In this document: positions 19,578 through 20,030 of the stretch, piece after piece
Layout: every line of letters begins with the position of its first letter
Position numbering within the stretch: position 1 is the first letter of the stretch
From: a virus
Reading direction: 5' to 3' (one strand)
DNA length: 20,030 nucleotides
IMG/VR virus record: IMGVR_UViG_3300020396_000050
Coordinates: 1-20,030 of that record
Notes under the pieces: generated by a model
The model's input: the letters and a program-made list of their open reading frames with translations, nothing else
The model's database searches: none
Told to the model about the DNA's origin: nothing
Program-made: the position numbers and the translations under genes

Positions 19578-20030
19578 ATGATGAATCGTAGCGTAATGAA
19601 GCGTCAGATGTTTAGCCAAGGCGGAGCGGCTTCGTTCCCTGATTTGGACGGTAGCGGAGACGTTAGTCGAAAAGATATTTTAATAGGCCGAGGCGTACAA
19701 GGCTTGGCACTGGGCGGTCCACCTATGATGGACCCCAACATGATGCCGCCAGCCGGACCACCGATGGCTCCCCCTATGATGCCGCCCGCGGCACCCCCTA
19801 TGGGACCAGAGCAAGCTCTAGCTGGCGCAGAAGCGCAGGGCCAAGAGATGGGCATGATGGCCGCGGAAGGCGTTATGCAAAACATCGACGGGGCGCAGGA
19901 TTACCAAAGCCTAATCGACGGAATACGCGGCAACGAACAGCCCCTTGAAGCGCGGTACGCGGAACTTGGAAGTATTGTAGGTGAGCAAGACGCGAGGCAA
20001 ACGCCGGAGTCTGTTTTGGCGCTAACTCAG
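19578..20030 (+). CDS. partial virion protein with EF-hand-like loop (runs off the window)
   Basis: At least 151 codons open to the window end with no stop; start at ATG 19578 directly after the previous stop, or ATG 19581. Residues 7-16 (MKRQMFSQGG) form a basic Met/Gln lead. Residues 22-33 give a 12-residue calcium-loop pattern with Asp22, Asp24, Ser26, Asp28, Ser30 and Asp33. Residues about 47-76 are Met/Pro-rich (repeats of MMPP and APPM), probably unstructured. The remainder is acidic and helical (EQALAGAEAQGQEMGMMAAE). I recall DLN-x-DG-type loops beside a MFxxGG lead in marine phage virion proteins. A structural or ejection role is inferred from position. Confidence 0.6.
   Translation, partial: MMNRSVMKRQMFSQGGAASFPDLDGSGDVSRKDILIGRGVQGLALGGPPMMDPNMMPPAGPPMAPPMMPPAAPPMGPEQALAGAEAQGQEMGMMAAEGVMQNIDGAQDYQSLIDGIRGNEQPLEARYAELGSIVGEQDARQTPESVLALTQ

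Noticed and set aside
19604-19885. A 93-codon minus-strand open frame rich in Gly/Ile/Pro.
   Set aside because: It is the complement of the Met/Pro-rich part of the partial gene, which continues the + strand operon.
1-20030. tRNA genes, integrase or attachment sites, transposons, defence or anti-defence genes.
   Set aside because: I looked for cloverleaf-like GTTCGAATC/T-arm patterns in the gaps and for matching protein motifs and saw none; every gap is under 170 bases.

Overview
The window reads as the late structural (virion assembly and lysis) module of a tailed double-stranded DNA bacteriophage. About 34 genes lie on the + strand, tightly packed with many 1-4 base stop/start overlaps. 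No minus-strand gene, tRNA, integrase, transposase or CRISPR array is visible, and the largest non-coding gap is about 165 bases. The protein families (short P22 gp4-like head-tail adaptor, nozzle-like protein, ejection-type proteins, no long tape measure) suggest a short-tailed podovirus. From memory, many of these families recur in uncultured marine phage genomes. The mid-range GC by eye would fit a marine alphaproteobacterial host better than an AT-rich SAR11 host, but the host is inference only.

Layout. (1) 18-926: an M15-family endolysin and two small unknown genes. (2) 916-4292: head module with a GroES-like co-chaperonin, scaffolding protein, an unknown structural protein, a possible decoration protein and the major capsid protein, closed by a rho-independent terminator at 4349-4380. 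(3) 4458-5478: small beta-rich virion-type proteins, including a tandem paralogue pair. (4) 5486-6669: five very small Lys/Arg-rich proteins, one of only 39 residues. (5) 6675-10832: connector and tail-associated proteins, including the gp4-like adaptor, a protein with a complete blue-copper (cupredoxin) ligand set, and a second adaptor carrying an inserted beta module. (6) 10848-12008: a protein made almost entirely of about 16 copies of a 22-residue VTGVSGTGxVGSVT repeat. (7) 12020-14673: a probable promoter, a 722-residue tail fibre with a glycine-rich tip, its likely assembly chaperone and a small unknown gene. (8) 14707-17173: a 704-residue nozzle/tail-tube-like protein, a small tail protein ending in one copy of the same VTG repeat, and a possible 20-residue coupling ORF. 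(9) 17173-20030: two ejection/internal-virion-type proteins and a partial third with an EF-hand-like loop, cut off by the window end.

How the genes work together: the scaffold, capsid and co-chaperonin genes build the head; the gp4-like, adaptor and nozzle genes close it and form the short tail; fibre plus chaperone supply host recognition; the last genes probably enter the cell with the DNA; the endolysin releases progeny. No wholly new system with its own enzymes is evident. The most unusual content is the modular decoration of virion proteins: one short repeat family shared by three genes, a Trp motif shared by two, a cupredoxin domain, and beta modules inserted into connector proteins.
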